From NCBI GenBank assembly GCA_026398875.1, contig JAPLSB010000024.1, positions 124,001 through 188,000 of the forward strand: a DNA stretch of 64,000 bases, written 5' to 3'. The notes beneath the pieces were generated by a model. It searched no databases and had not been told where the DNA came from. It saw only the letters and a program-made list of their open reading frames with translations. The DNA comes from Gammaproteobacteria bacterium. GTDB taxonomy: Bacteria; Pseudomonadota; Gammaproteobacteria; Nevskiales; Nevskiaceae. A program made the translations under genes and the position numbers. The first letter of the stretch is position 1. The number at the start of each line of letters is the position of its first letter. Shown in pieces: positions 1-9,173 of this stretch.

Positions 1-521
1 TCGGCCTGCTGTCGGCGCGTGCCGACGATGCCGGCCTGCGCGGCTTCACGTTGTGGATGTACGGCAATCTCGGCCGTGCCGGCTGGAACGAAATCGCCGT
101 CGCTGCACCGCTGCTGCTGGCGGTCGGCCTGTGGCTGCCGCGCGAGGCGCGCGGCCTTGACGCGCTGCTGCTCGGCGACGCGGAAGCGCAGCACCTCGGG
201 ATCGACGTCGAACGCCTGAAGCGTCGGCTGCTGATCGCCGTCGTGCTGGCGACCGGCGCTGCCGTGTCGCTGGCCGGCGTCATCGGCTTTGTCGGTCTGG
301 TGGTACCGCATGCGATCCGGCTGCTCGCCGGGCCCGGCCACCGGCTGCTGATGCCGGCCTCTGCCCTGTTGGGCGCCATCCTGCTGACCCTGGCCGACAC
401 CGTTGCGCGAACGGCAGCGGCTCCGGCGGAATGGCCGGTCGGCGCCTTGACCTCGGCACTCGGTGCCCCGTTCTTCCTTGCGTTGCTGCTGCGCATGCGA
501 ACCCGGATCGGCCTGCCATGA
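1..521 (+). CDS. FecCD-family ABC transporter permease, 3' part
   Basis: C-terminal ~173 residues of an inner-membrane permease of the BtuC/FecD/HmuU type; the 5' end lies outside the window and the frame is open from base 3. Several hydrophobic helices are visible. The signature GFVGLVVPHAIR, the cytoplasmic loop that contacts the ATPase in this family, is present at about 285-320. The family imports siderophore iron, haem or vitamin B12 using a periplasmic binding protein. The stop overlaps the start of the ATPase gene (ATGA), so the two are almost certainly co-translated. The substrate cannot be told from this fragment. Confidence 0.93.
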   Translation, partial: GLLSARADDAGLRGFTLWMYGNLGRAGWNEIAVAAPLLLAVGLWLPREARGLDALLLGDAEAQHLGIDVERLKRRLLIAVVLATGAAVSLAGVIGFVGLVVPHAIRLLAGPGHRLLMPASALLGAILLTLADTVARTAAAPAEWPVGALTSALGAPFFLALLLRMRTRIGLP

Positions 522-1324
522 CGCTTGCCGCGACAACCGTGACCTGCATCGCCGGCCAGCGCCGTCTGCTGGACGCCGTCAGCCTGCAGGTGACACCCGG
601 CGCGCTGCATGTGCTGCTGGGCCCGAACGGTGCCGGCAAGTCGACCTTGCTCGGCGTGCTGGCCGGCGATCGGCGGCCACAGGCCGGACAGGTCACGCTC
701 GACGACCGGCCGCTTGGCGAATGGCCGACGATCACCGTGGCGCGCCGCCGCGCCGTGATGATGCAGCGCGATGAACTGCGCTTCCCGTTTTCAGTCGACG
801 AGGTGGTCGCATTGGGCCGTCTGCCCTGGCAACGACGCGCGAACGCCGCCGGCGAGCGCGCCATCGTGGCGTCGTCGCTGGCGCAGGCCGGTGCCGCCCA
901 GCTGGCCGGACGCCGCTATCCGGAACTGTCCGGCGGCGAGCGCGCACGCGTGCAGCTGGCACGCGCACTTGCACAGATCCACGCCGACGACGGTGACGCG
1001 GCCGCCCGCTACCTGCTGCTCGACGAGCCGACGGCAAGCCTCGACTTCGCGTTCCAGCACCAGGTGCTGCTGACCCTCAGGCAACTTGCTGATCGCGGCA
1101 CCGGCGTGCTGGCCATCCTGCAGGATCCGAACCTGGCACTGCGCCATGCGGACGCGGTCAGCCTGCTCGCCGCTGGCCGCGTGGTCGCCTCCGGATCACC
1201 GGCATCGGTGCTCGACGCCGATCGCCTGAGCGCGGTCTACGGCCTGCCGATCGTCGCTGCGAAGGTGGCTGACGGACCGCCGACACTGCTGGTGGCCAAA
1301 GGCTTGCAAGGGATCCCCGAATGA
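518..1324 (+). CDS. ABC transporter ATP-binding protein, HmuV/FecE-like
   Basis: 268-residue ATPase partner of the upstream permease. Walker A is GPNGAGKST (residues 35-43), the signature is LSGGERARVQLARAL, and Walker B is YLLLDEPTASLD. The start at 518 is chosen because it overlaps the permease stop and puts the first beta strand just after Met; an open frame upstream of it lies inside the permease. The H-loop is unusual: where the family normally has His in LHDLNLA, this protein reads ILQDPNLAL, so the switch residue is Gln202. Function as an importer of iron complex, haem or cobalamin is inferred from family and context. Confidence 0.93.
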   Translation: MTLAATTVTCIAGQRRLLDAVSLQVTPGALHVLLGPNGAGKSTLLGVLAGDRRPQAGQVTLDDRPLGEWPTITVARRRAVMMQRDELRFPFSVDEVVALGRLPWQRRANAAGERAIVASSLAQAGAAQLAGRRYPELSGGERARVQLARALAQIHADDGDAAARYLLLDEPTASLDFAFQHQVLLTLRQLADRGTGVLAILQDPNLALRHADAVSLLAAGRVVASGSPASVLDADRLSAVYGLPIVAAKVADGPPTLLVAKGLQGIPE

Positions 1325-1355
1325 CCCTCACTCGTCTGGCCTCCGCTTCCGAACC

Positions 1356-4300
1356 ATGTCATCGTTTCGCCATGCCCAACTGTCTCCTGCCGCTGAGCGA
1401 ATGAGCTCGACGCATGCCGGACCGCGTGCCGCCGACGCCGGTCTGCGCTGGAATCAGGGCCTGCAGTTCCGGATCGCCTGCCTGTTCGCGATCCTGCTCG
1501 CGATACTGGCCAGCGTGGCCTTCTACGCGGCCGAGCGTCTGATCAGCGGCGGTGTGGAACAGGCCAGCTACCGGCACGAAACATCGATCAATCGCCGTCT
1601 GCTGGCGGAGACGCAGCAGGTGCTGCGCGCCACCGAGCAGTTCGCGCAGACCCTCGCTCTGACCGCCGGCCACAGCGATGCAGCCACGATCACGCAATTG
1701 GGCGAAGCACTGCTGCAGGGCCTGCCGATCGCCAGCTTCGGCCTGTGGCCCGAGCCGGTATCGACGGCACCGGGCGCGCGCCACGGCAATCGCTATTGGC
1801 AGATCACCGTCGGCGGCAGGCCGCAGTTGCGCGGTGACGATGCCAGCACGGCGGTCGCCTGGTGGCGCGAGCCCTGGTACACGACGGTACGACTGGCGGG
1901 CGGCTTGGTGCATGGCTGCCAGTGGTCGGCACCGTATCGCGATCCGCTGCTGACGCGCGATGTCGTCACCTGCAGCGTGCCGCTCACCGGTGCCAACGGC
2001 TTCGAAGGCGTGGCCACGGTCAGCCTGGATGTCGGGGGTCTGGACCGGCAGCTGCTTGCCATCGACGGCGAGCAGCACAGCTATGCAGTGCTTGCCGACC
2101 GCCATGGGCGATTGCTGGCGCTGTCGGCGATGGCGCGCGGCAAGCTCGGCATCGGGGCCTCCGAGGTGGTGACACTCGACGCGCTGGCGGCGCGCCATCC
2201 CGGCTACGCCGCCGTCGCCACGCAGTTCCGCGAGCGCGATCAGCGCTTCCGCGCCGCTGCACTGCGCTCCACCCACTACGACGCGCGCCTGGTGTCGTCA
2301 TTGAAGGACAACACGCGCAACCTCAGCCGTGACGCGGCCGAAGATGCGCTGGCCGCCGTCTGGAATGCGGCCGATGGCAACACCGAAGCGGCCACTGCAC
2401 CGCTGCGCTTCGAGAACGATCCGGTGCTCGGCGAGACCAGCTACGCGCTGCTCTCGACGATTCCGGGCAGCCACTGGCTGCTGCTCAGCGCGTCGGCGGC
2501 ACGCGACGGCAGTGACGCCTCTGTGTACCTCACCCAGCAGGTGCTGGCGATCACGCTCGGGGGCTCGGTACTGGTGCTGGTATTGAGCTTCTCGCTGCTG
2601 CGCCGCCTCGTGTTCCGGCCGCTGCGCGCGATGGGCATGGCGCTGGCCGACACCACGCTCGAAGCCCGCACGCCGACGCTTGATGAATCCGGTGCCGGCG
2701 AATTGCGCCTGATCGCGCACTGGCACAACGAGCGCAGCGAACGGCTGGCCGAAATGCGCGACCGCGCCGACATCGCCACCACCCAGCTGCATGCCGAGAA
2801 CAGCGAGCGCCTGCGCACCCAGGACGCCCTGCTGCGGCTTGGCGAGCGGCTGCGGCTGCTGACCGAAAGCGTCGACGAAGGTCTCGTGGTCCTCGACGAG
2901 CGCGGCGACATCGAAGATCTGAACGGTCATGCCCAACAGTGGCTCGGCAATGATCCTTCGGTCCTGCGCGGCCAGCCGTTCTCCACTGTATTCGCGGCCC
3001 GTGTCGGCAGCCTCGACGGACCACCGCTGCCCGATCTGATGCACAAGCTCCGGGAGGACGGCGTTCGGCTCGACTATCCGGACGGCGTGCTGGTGCCGGG
3101 CAAAGGCGGCCTCGGCATCGCGCTTGGTATCAGTGCGATTCCCCTGCGCAGCCGTTTCAATCGACTCAGCGGCGCGGTGATCGTCATGCGCCGGATCGAC
3201 CCCGACGCCAACGTTGGCGGTCGCGCCGGCGGGTCGCCCGGTACCGCGCTGACCGGCGACTTCGTCGATCCGGTGACCGGCCTCGGCGGGCGGCAGGCTT
3301 GCGAGCGGCGCCTGCGCGAAGTGCTCGGCCGGGTACGCGATCAGCCGTCGAACGCGCACTGGCTTCTGGCCAAGCTGGACTTCGCGGAACTGCGACGGGT
3401 TCGCGAAACGCGCAGCCACGACGACGCCGACACCCTCGCCGCCCGTTGCGGCGAGCGTCTGGCGGCGCTCAGAGGCGGCTCCGAGCAGGTCTTCCGGCTG
3501 GCACCGGATCGCTTCGGCTTGCTGATCGAGGCGGACACCGCAGAACAGGCGCTTGCGCAAGCCAAGACCTTGCAGCAACAGATCGCCGAACAGCGTCTGC
3601 TGGACGGGGAGCAGTGGATCGAACTGCAGGCCGCGATCGGCTTGTGCCGAATCGATGCCGACGTCGATTCACCTGCGGAAGCCATGCGCCGTGCCGGTCT
3701 TGCCTGCGATCACGCGCGCAATGGCGATGCGGTGGTCCTGCACGACGAAGCCTTGGAAACCGGGCGTGCCGGCAACGACGATCTGCTCTGGGTACGACGC
3801 ATCGAGCGCGGGCTCGAACACCGGCTGTTCCATCTGACCACGCAGTCGATCCAGCCGGCGCGCAGCCATGCCAATGACGGCGAAGTGTTCGACGTGCTGC
3901 CGTCGCTGGAAGACGAGGAGGGCTTCTGGGCACCGCTGTCGGCATTCCTGCCAGTGGCCGAGCGGCACCAGCTCGGCGTGCAGCTCGACCAGTGGGTGAT
4001 CCGCATGCTGTTCGAGCGGCTCGCCGCCAGCCCCGATCTCGGCGTGCGGCTGGCGTTCTGCACCATTCACCTGTCGGCCGATTCGCTTGCCGACGCTTCT
4101 CTGATCGATTTCGTTGCCGACAGCATCAACCGCAATCCGCAGGTCCCGGTCGGCAAGCTGTGCTTCATGCTGCGCAACGACACGCTGACCGATCATCCGC
4201 AGCAGGCGATGCGCTGTCTGGAGTCGCTGCGGGCACTGGGCTGCCGCACCGCCATCGACCATCGCAACGGCCGCCAGATCGCGTACATCGATCTGCTGCG

Positions 4301-4538
4301 CAAGCTGCCCGTCAGCCTGCTGCGGCTCGATGCCCGCAGCTTCGCTCGCATCGTCGACGATCAGGTCGAACAGACGCTCGCCGAAACCGCGATCCGACTG
4401 GCGCGGCTGAACGGCTCGCGGACCCTGATCACCGAAATCGACAGCGAAGCCCAGGCCACGGTCTGGCGTCGCCTTGGCGCCGACTACCTGCAGGGTTCGG
4501 CGATTGCCCGGCCGTCACCGGTACCGTTCAAGGCTTGA
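1356..4538 (+). CDS. Membrane sensor with PAS and degenerate GGDEF and EAL domains
   Basis: About 1060 residues. TM1 is at ~37-60, an extracytoplasmic sensor region (Cache-like by layout) at ~61-395, TM2 at ~396-418, then a HAMP/coiled-coil stretch, a PAS-like domain from ~497, a GGDEF-like domain from ~635 (DPVTGLGGRQACERRL) and an EAL-like domain at ~805-1055. Both catalytic sites look lost. The GGDEF position reads APDRF. In the EAL domain the EAL motif is gone, the DDFGTG region reads DHRNGR and the FEITE region reads FMLRND. The fold hallmarks VTGLGGR and GADYLQG remain. It therefore probably senses a ligand or binds c-di-GMP or a partner rather than making or cutting c-di-GMP. Met16 (1401) is an alternative start. 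Confidence 0.85.
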   Translation: MSSFRHAQLSPAAERMSSTHAGPRAADAGLRWNQGLQFRIACLFAILLAILASVAFYAAERLISGGVEQASYRHETSINRRLLAETQQVLRATEQFAQTLALTAGHSDAATITQLGEALLQGLPIASFGLWPEPVSTAPGARHGNRYWQITVGGRPQLRGDDASTAVAWWREPWYTTVRLAGGLVHGCQWSAPYRDPLLTRDVVTCSVPLTGANGFEGVATVSLDVGGLDRQLLAIDGEQHSYAVLADRHGRLLALSAMARGKLGIGASEVVTLDALAARHPGYAAVATQFRERDQRFRAAALRSTHYDARLVSSLKDNTRNLSRDAAEDALAAVWNAADGNTEAATAPLRFENDPVLGETSYALLSTIPGSHWLLLSASAARDGSDASVYLTQQVLAITLGGSVLVLVLSFSLLRRLVFRPLRAMGMALADTTLEARTPTLDESGAGELRLIAHWHNERSERLAEMRDRADIATTQLHAENSERLRTQDALLRLGERLRLLTESVDEGLVVLDERGDIEDLNGHAQQWLGNDPSVLRGQPFSTVFAARVGSLDGPPLPDLMHKLREDGVRLDYPDGVLVPGKGGLGIALGISAIPLRSRFNRLSGAVIVMRRIDPDANVGGRAGGSPGTALTGDFVDPVTGLGGRQACERRLREVLGRVRDQPSNAHWLLAKLDFAELRRVRETRSHDDADTLAARCGERLAALRGGSEQVFRLAPDRFGLLIEADTAEQALAQAKTLQQQIAEQRLLDGEQWIELQAAIGLCRIDADVDSPAEAMRRAGLACDHARNGDAVVLHDEALETGRAGNDDLLWVRRIERGLEHRLFHLTTQSIQPARSHANDGEVFDVLPSLEDEEGFWAPLSAFLPVAERHQLGVQLDQWVIRMLFERLAASPDLGVRLAFCTIHLSADSLADASLIDFVADSINRNPQVPVGKLCFMLRNDTLTDHPQQAMRCLESLRALGCRTAIDHRNGRQIAYIDLLRKLPVSLLRLDARSFARIVDDQVEQTLAETAIRLARLNGSRTLITEIDSEAQATVWRRLGADYLQGSAIARPSPVPFKA

Positions 4539-4559
4539 TCGCGACGCCGGAAGCCGGTG

Positions 4560-4671
4560 TCACGCTAAGACGCCAAGACGCGAAGAAAAGCCAAGCCTCG
4601 GGAAGTCGCTCGCGCAGCCGGTTACATCTTTATTCGTCGTTCTTTCTTTGCGTCTTTGCGCCTTTGCGTGA
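4560..4671. repeat. Dispersed inverted-repeat element, copy A
   Basis: Two arms of about 31 bp (4560-4590 and 4641-4671), roughly 25 of 31 positions complementary, of the pattern CACGCnAAGnCGCnAAGACG. It fills the gap between the convergent diguanylate-cyclase-like gene and recJ. Copies B (6437-6566) and C (22493-22584) carry the same arms, so this is a genome repeat family of REP/extragenic-palindrome type. It could act as a transcription end or mRNA stabiliser; no protein is encoded. Confidence 0.75.
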
Positions 4672-4689
4672 GACCCGCGCCGCGCGCGC

Positions 4690-6390
4690 TCAAGCCCGCT
4701 CGACCCGATCGACGCGCAGCTCTAGCGTTTCGCGGTCCTGCCAGCGGTTGATCGCCAGCTGGTAGACCACGCGGACGCGGCCGTCCTCGACCGCCGTTTC
4801 CGCGCCGTTGAAGTGCACCGCGTTGATCACGCCGGCCGGGCCTTGCAGGCGATAGCGGACGTGGTTGCCATCCTTGCCGACCGGCCGCAGGTCGACGATG
4901 TCGAACTGACCGTCGAAGCGCGGTTCCGGAAAGCCCTGCCCCCAGGGGCCGGCGGACTCGATCTCGACCGCGGTCGCGATCGAGAACTCTGGCCCGCGCA
5001 GTTCGCCATCGCTGTCGATGACTTGCGCCAGCGCGTCGTCGTCGAGCATGGCCCGGCACTGGGCATCGAACACCGTGCGGAACGCCGCCAGACCTTCTTC
5101 CGGCAGCGTCAGGCCGGCCGCCATCGCATGACCGCCGAAGCGGGTGATCAGGCCGGGGTACTGCGCATCGATCGCCGCCAGCGCATCGCGCAGATGCAAG
5201 CCCGGAATCGAGCGGCCCGAGCCTTTCAGCATGCCGCGCTCCTGCGCTCGGGCAAACGCGATCACCGGGCGGTGCAACGCGTCCTTCACTCTTGAGGCGA
5301 CCAGACCGACCACGCCTTCGTGCCAGTCCGGCTCGTGGACGGTGACGCCGATGTCGTCGCTTTCAGCGACCAGCGCCAGCGCGTCATCGCGCATCTGCGC
5401 TTCGATGCCGCGCCGCTCGCGATTGAGCTTGTCGAGTTCCTGAGCGATCGGCAGTGCGCTGTCGCGATCCGGCGCCAGCAGGCATTCGATGCCGCGACGC
5501 ATGTCATCAAGCCGTCCGGCGGCGTTCAGGCGTGGCCCCAGCACGAAGCCGAGATCGGACGCGTTGATGCGCTCAGGCGTGCGGCCGGCCGCTTCGAGCA
5601 GCGCCATCAGACCCGGCCGCGCGCGGCCGGCACGGATGCGGTTCAGGCCCTGCTGCACCAGCACGCGGTTGTTGTAGTCGAGCTTGACGACATCGGCGAC
5701 CGTGCCAAGCGCGACCAGATCAAGCAGATCGGCGAGGTTCGGACCATTGCCGCTGCCGAAGGCACCCTCGCTGCGCAGCCGGGCGCGCAGCGCCAGCAGC
5801 ACGTAGAACATCACGCCGACACCGGCCAGATGCTTCGACGGGAACGGGCAGCCCGGCTGGTTGGGATTGACGATCGCCGCCGCCGCCGGCAGTTCCGGCC
5901 CGGCCAGATGGTGATCGGTGACCACGACCGGCAGACCGAGGCTGTTCGCGTGATCGATGCCGGCCAGGCTGGCGATGCCGTTGTCGACGGTCACCAGCAG
6001 TTCGGCACCCGCTGCCAGCGCCAGATCGACCAGCGGCGGCGACAGGCCGTAGCCCATCGTGAACCGGTTCGGCACCACGTAACCGACACTGGCCGCGCCG
6101 AGCGCTTTCAGGCCCAGCGTGGCCACCGCACAGGCGGTGGCGCCATCGGCGTCGTAGTCGCCGGCGATGACGATGCGCTTTCCATCGCGGATCGCAGCGG
6201 CCAGCAGTGCAGCGGCCGCATCGATGCCGAGCAGGCGATCCGGCGGCAGCAGGTGCTTCAGCTCCAGCGCCAGCTGCGCCGGATCGCGCAGGCCGCGCGC
6301 CGCATAGACGCGGCGCAGCACCGGCGACAGCGAAGCCGGCAGGGCTTGCGGCTCGCCCGGCGGGCGACGGCGGATCAGCGGGGTTTTCAT
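4690..6390 (-). CDS. recJ: Single-stranded-DNA-specific exonuclease RecJ
   Basis: 566 residues, the usual length for RecJ, a DHH-family 5'-3' ssDNA exonuclease acting in RecF-pathway recombination and mismatch repair. The DHH-family motifs are all visible: GDYDADGATA, VTVDNGI, VVTDHHL, RLNAAGRLDD, the HEGVVGLVASR substrate motif and GGHAMAAGL in the DHHA1 domain. The start MKTPLIRRRPPG at 6390 is preferred over an in-frame start 54 bp upstream that lies in repeat-derived sequence. It is last in the alaC-hom-thrC-recJ direction, separated from thrC by repeat copy B. Confidence 0.96.
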   Translation of the reverse strand: MKTPLIRRRPPGEPQALPASLSPVLRRVYAARGLRDPAQLALELKHLLPPDRLLGIDAAAALLAAAIRDGKRIVIAGDYDADGATACAVATLGLKALGAASVGYVVPNRFTMGYGLSPPLVDLALAAGAELLVTVDNGIASLAGIDHANSLGLPVVVTDHHLAGPELPAAAAIVNPNQPGCPFPSKHLAGVGVMFYVLLALRARLRSEGAFGSGNGPNLADLLDLVALGTVADVVKLDYNNRVLVQQGLNRIRAGRARPGLMALLEAAGRTPERINASDLGFVLGPRLNAAGRLDDMRRGIECLLAPDRDSALPIAQELDKLNRERRGIEAQMRDDALALVAESDDIGVTVHEPDWHEGVVGLVASRVKDALHRPVIAFARAQERGMLKGSGRSIPGLHLRDALAAIDAQYPGLITRFGGHAMAAGLTLPEEGLAAFRTVFDAQCRAMLDDDALAQVIDSDGELRGPEFSIATAVEIESAGPWGQGFPEPRFDGQFDIVDLRPVGKDGNHVRYRLQGPAGVINAVHFNGAETAVEDGRVRVVYQLAINRWQDRETLELRVDRVERA

Positions 6391-6436
6391 CTGGACAGTT
6401 TCAGGCTTTTTGCGTACGGGCTTGCGAACGTCAGGC

Positions 6437-6566
6437 GCACGCAAAGGCGCCAGGACGCTAAGAAAGGCAAAACCTCATAAAACGACAAAAGCTTCGGATC
6501 TCGCGATCGAAGCTTTGTCGTTGCCGCTGTCAGCTTTTGCTTGGCGTCTTGGCGCCTTTGCGTGAG
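6437..6566. repeat. Dispersed inverted-repeat element, copy B, with inner hairpin
   Basis: Outer arms at 6437-6472 and 6531-6566 share the GCACGCAAAGGCGCCA pattern with copies A and C. An inner hairpin lies between them (GACAAAAGCTTCG at 6484-6496 paired with CGAAGCTTTGTC at 6508-6519). It occupies the thrC-recJ gap, where it could attenuate read-through into recJ. No gene is seen in this 215-bp gap. Confidence 0.75.
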
Positions 6567-6605
6567 GCGCTGTGCGACGTCACGGGACGGCGCGGGCCCG
6601 GCCGC

Positions 6606-7724
6606 TCAGAGCCGATCGACCAGCACCCGCTCGACCGCACTGCGCACGGCGTCGACTTCGATCAACTGCGGCAGACCGGCCTTGAGGATGATGTCCGGGT
6701 CCTTCATGCCATTGCCGGTCAGCGTGCAGACGATCGACGAGCCGGCCGGAATCTTGCCGCTCTTCAGATCGCGCAGCGCACCGGCCAGCGAGGTCGCCGA
6801 AGCCGGTTCGCAAAACACGCCTTCCTGCTCGGCGAGCAGGCGCTGGCAGGCGAGGATTTCGGCGTCCGAGCATTCGTCGAACCAGCCGCCGGATTCCTGC
6901 TGGACGATCCACGCCGGGTCCCAGCTCTGCGGATCACCGATGCGGATCGCGGTGGCGACCGTTTCCGGGTTCTTGACCGCCGCACCGCGCATGAACGGCG
7001 CGCTGCCGGCGGCCTGATAGCCGATCATCTTCGGGCGCTTGGCCTTGCCGCCGGCCTGCCCGAACTGGCAGTTACCGTTGCACAGCAGGCAGGACTTGGT
7101 GCCGACGCCGGTGCACTCGGTGTAGCCGATCCAGTGCGCGGTGATGTTGCCGGCGTTGCCGACCGGCAGGCAGTGGTAGTCCGGAGCTTCGCCAAGTGCT
7201 TCGACAATCTCGAACGCGGCGGTCTTCTGGCCCTGCAGGCGATACGGGTTGACCGAGTTCACCAGCACCACCGGCGAGGTTTCCGACACTTCCTTGACCA
7301 GGCGCATGCCGTCATCGAAGTTGCCTCTGACCTGCACGATCACCGCGCCGTGGACGACCGCCTGGGCCAGCTTGCCCATCGCAATCTTGCCTTCCGGAAT
7401 CAGCACGAACGACTTGATGCCGGCGCGTGCCGCATAGGCAGCCGCGGCCGCCGAGGTATTGCCGGTCGAAGCGCACAGGATGGCCTTGGCGCCGCGATGC
7501 ACGGCCTCGGTCACGGCCATGGTCATGCCGCGGTCCTTGAACGAACCGGTCGGGTTGGCGCCTTCGAACTTCACGTAGATGTCGGCTTCGACGCCTTCGT
7601 GGCGAACGAGGTTTTCCAGCTTGATCAGCGGCGTGCGGCCTTCGCCAAGGCTGATCGCCTTGGCTTCCGGCGGCAGGGGCAAACGGCTGCGGTAGGCGTC
7701 GATGAGGCCGGTGTAGCGGGTCAC
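6606..7724 (-). CDS. thrC: Threonine synthase
   Basis: 372 residues; a fold-type II PLP enzyme converting O-phosphohomoserine to threonine. Visible motifs: [13 protein letters not shown] near the N-terminus, the PLP lysine in TGSFKDRG (K63), [16 protein letters not shown], and the [10 protein letters not shown] glycine-rich end. It lies downstream of hom, so the two threonine-branch enzymes are encoded together. One unusual feature: between GYTEC and MIGYQAAG there is a cysteine-rich insertion (SCLLCNGNC) that I do not associate with this enzyme. Confidence 0.96.
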   Translation of the reverse strand: MTRYTGLIDAYRSRLPLPPEAKAISLGEGRTPLIKLENLVRHEGVEADIYVKFEGANPTGSFKDRGMTMAVTEAVHRGAKAILCASTGNTSAAAAAYAARAGIKSFVLIPEGKIAMGKLAQAVVHGAVIVQVRGNFDDGMRLVKEVSETSPVVLVNSVNPYRLQGQKTAAFEIVEALGEAPDYHCLPVGNAGNITAHWIGYTECTGVGTKSCLLCNGNCQFGQAGGKAKRPKMIGYQAAGSAPFMRGAAVKNPETVATAIRIGDPQSWDPAWIVQQESGGWFDECSDAEILACQRLLAEQEGVFCEPASATSLAGALRDLKSGKIPAGSSIVCTLTGNGMKDPDIILKAGLPQLIEVDAVRSAVERVLVDRL

Positions 7725-7746
7725 GTTTTTGCTCCAGATTTTGTAG

Positions 7747-7769
7747 CCCTGCTCCCACTGGGAGCAGGG
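7747..7769. terminator. Perfect 11-bp stem-loop after hom
   Basis: CCCTGCTCCCA, a one-base loop, then TGGGAGCAGGG: a perfect inverted repeat in the hom-thrC gap with no U-run. It could be a terminator, a processing site or a protein site. Confidence 0.4.
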
Positions 7770-7833
7770 TTGGGATGCGGGAGCGCCGTTTCCGGCATCG
7801 CCACCCTGAATCGAGCGGCGCCCCTCACCCCGG

Positions 7834-7854
7834 CCCTCTCCCGGCGGGAGAGGG
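7834..7854. repeat. CCCTCTCCC palindromic repeat
   Basis: CCCTCTCCC-GGC-GGGAGAGGG, a perfect 9-bp stem, lies directly beyond the hom stop codon. Sequence of this type (preceded by CTCACCCC) is a widespread extragenic palindrome in GC-rich proteobacteria. No coding role. Confidence 0.6.
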
Positions 7855-7868
7855 GGAAAGGCGGCTAT

Positions 7869-9173
7869 TTATTCAAAATGCTCGACGCGCAGCCGGCTCA
7901 TGTCAGCCCGGACGAACGGCAGCGCGCGGATGCGTTCGAGTGCGGCGTCGAAACGGCTGCCGCTGATCACCGAGGTGATGATCGCGATACGCGCGTCATC
8001 AAAGTCCTCAGGCTCCTTCTGCAGGATCGCCTCGATCGAGATATCGGCTTCGGCGAGGATCGAGGTCAGTGCGCGCAGCACGCCCGGCTCGTCGGCGACG
8101 GTCAGGCGCAGGTAGTACGCCGACTCCACCGCCTCGATCGACAGCGACGGCTGCGTAGCCAGCGCAGCCGCAGTGAAGCCGAGCGCCGGCACCACCGGCT
8201 TCGCACCGTTCAGGCGCGCGATGTCGATCAGATCGGCAACCACGGCGGAGGCGGTCGGCTCGCCGCCGGCACCACGGCCGACGTAGACGGTCTGGCCGAC
8301 CGCGTTGCCGTGGACACGGACTGCGTTCAGCGCGCCATCGGTCTTGGCCAGCAGATGTTCGTCCGGCACCAGCGTCGGATGGACGCGCAGTTCGACACCG
8401 TGTTCCGAACGCTTGGCGATACCGAGCGACTTGATGCGGTAACCCAGCTCGCGCGCCAGCTGGATGTCCTGCGAATGAACCTTCGACAAGCCTTCGGTGG
8501 CAACCGCCGCGAAGTTCAGCGGCGTGCCGAAAGCGATCGACGCGAGGATCGTCAGCTTGTGGGCGGCGTCGATGCCTTCGACATCGAAGGTCGGATCGGC
8601 TTCGGCATAGCCGAGCTTCTGGGCATCGGCCAGCGCATCGGCGAAGCTCTGCCCCTTCGCGGTCATCTGCGTCAGGATGTAGTTCGACGTGCCGTTGATG
8701 ATGCCGGCGAGGCTGTCGATGGCATTGGCCGTCAGGCCTTCGCGCAGCACCTTGATGATCGGGATGCCGCCGGCCACCGCCGCTTCGAATGCCAAGCTCA
8801 GGCCACGGGCGTTGGCTTCGGCAATCAGCGCGTTGCCGCGCTCCGCGATCAGCGCCTTGTTGGCGGTGACCACCGACTTGCCGCCGGCCAGCGCAGCGAG
8901 GATCAGATCATGGGCGAGTTCGGTGCCGCCGATCAGTTCGCAGACCACGTCGACATCGGCGGCCACCACCGCTTCCGGAGTCGCGTGAACGCGAATGCCG
9001 TCGAGCACGCAATCCCGCTTGGCGTTCGCGGTGCGCACCGACACATCGGTGACCACGATCGGCCGACCGGCACGGGCGGCGATCACGTCGGCATTCTTCG
9101 CCAGCACGCGGACCACACCCTGTCCGACGGTACCGAGCCCGACGATACCGACCTTCAACGGGGAAACGCTCAT
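7869..9173 (-). CDS. hom: Homoserine dehydrogenase with ACT domain
   Basis: 434 residues, the monofunctional form without an aspartokinase domain. It reduces aspartate semialdehyde to homoserine with NAD(P)H. The Rossmann motif GLGTVGQG is at residues 12-19, VVTANKALI in the middle, the catalytic-core stretch [12 protein letters not shown] and [20 protein letters not shown] follow, and a C-terminal ACT domain (~345-430, [19 protein letters not shown]) implies feedback control by threonine. Its ATG overlaps the alaC stop (ATGA), so it is translationally coupled to alaC. Confidence 0.97.
   Translation of the reverse strand: MSVSPLKVGIVGLGTVGQGVVRVLAKNADVIAARAGRPIVVTDVSVRTANAKRDCVLDGIRVHATPEAVVAADVDVVCELIGGTELAHDLILAALAGGKSVVTANKALIAERGNALIAEANARGLSLAFEAAVAGGIPIIKVLREGLTANAIDSLAGIINGTSNYILTQMTAKGQSFADALADAQKLGYAEADPTFDVEGIDAAHKLTILASIAFGTPLNFAAVATEGLSKVHSQDIQLARELGYRIKSLGIAKRSEHGVELRVHPTLVPDEHLLAKTDGALNAVRVHGNAVGQTVYVGRGAGGEPTASAVVADLIDIARLNGAKPVVPALGFTAAALATQPSLSIEAVESAYYLRLTVADEPGVLRALTSILAEADISIEAILQKEPEDFDDARIAIITSVISGSRFDAALERIRALPFVRADMSRLRVEHFE

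Noticed and set aside
5320..6480. 386-aa plus-strand open frame across recJ
   Set aside because: Shadow of recJ, high-GC antisense frame.
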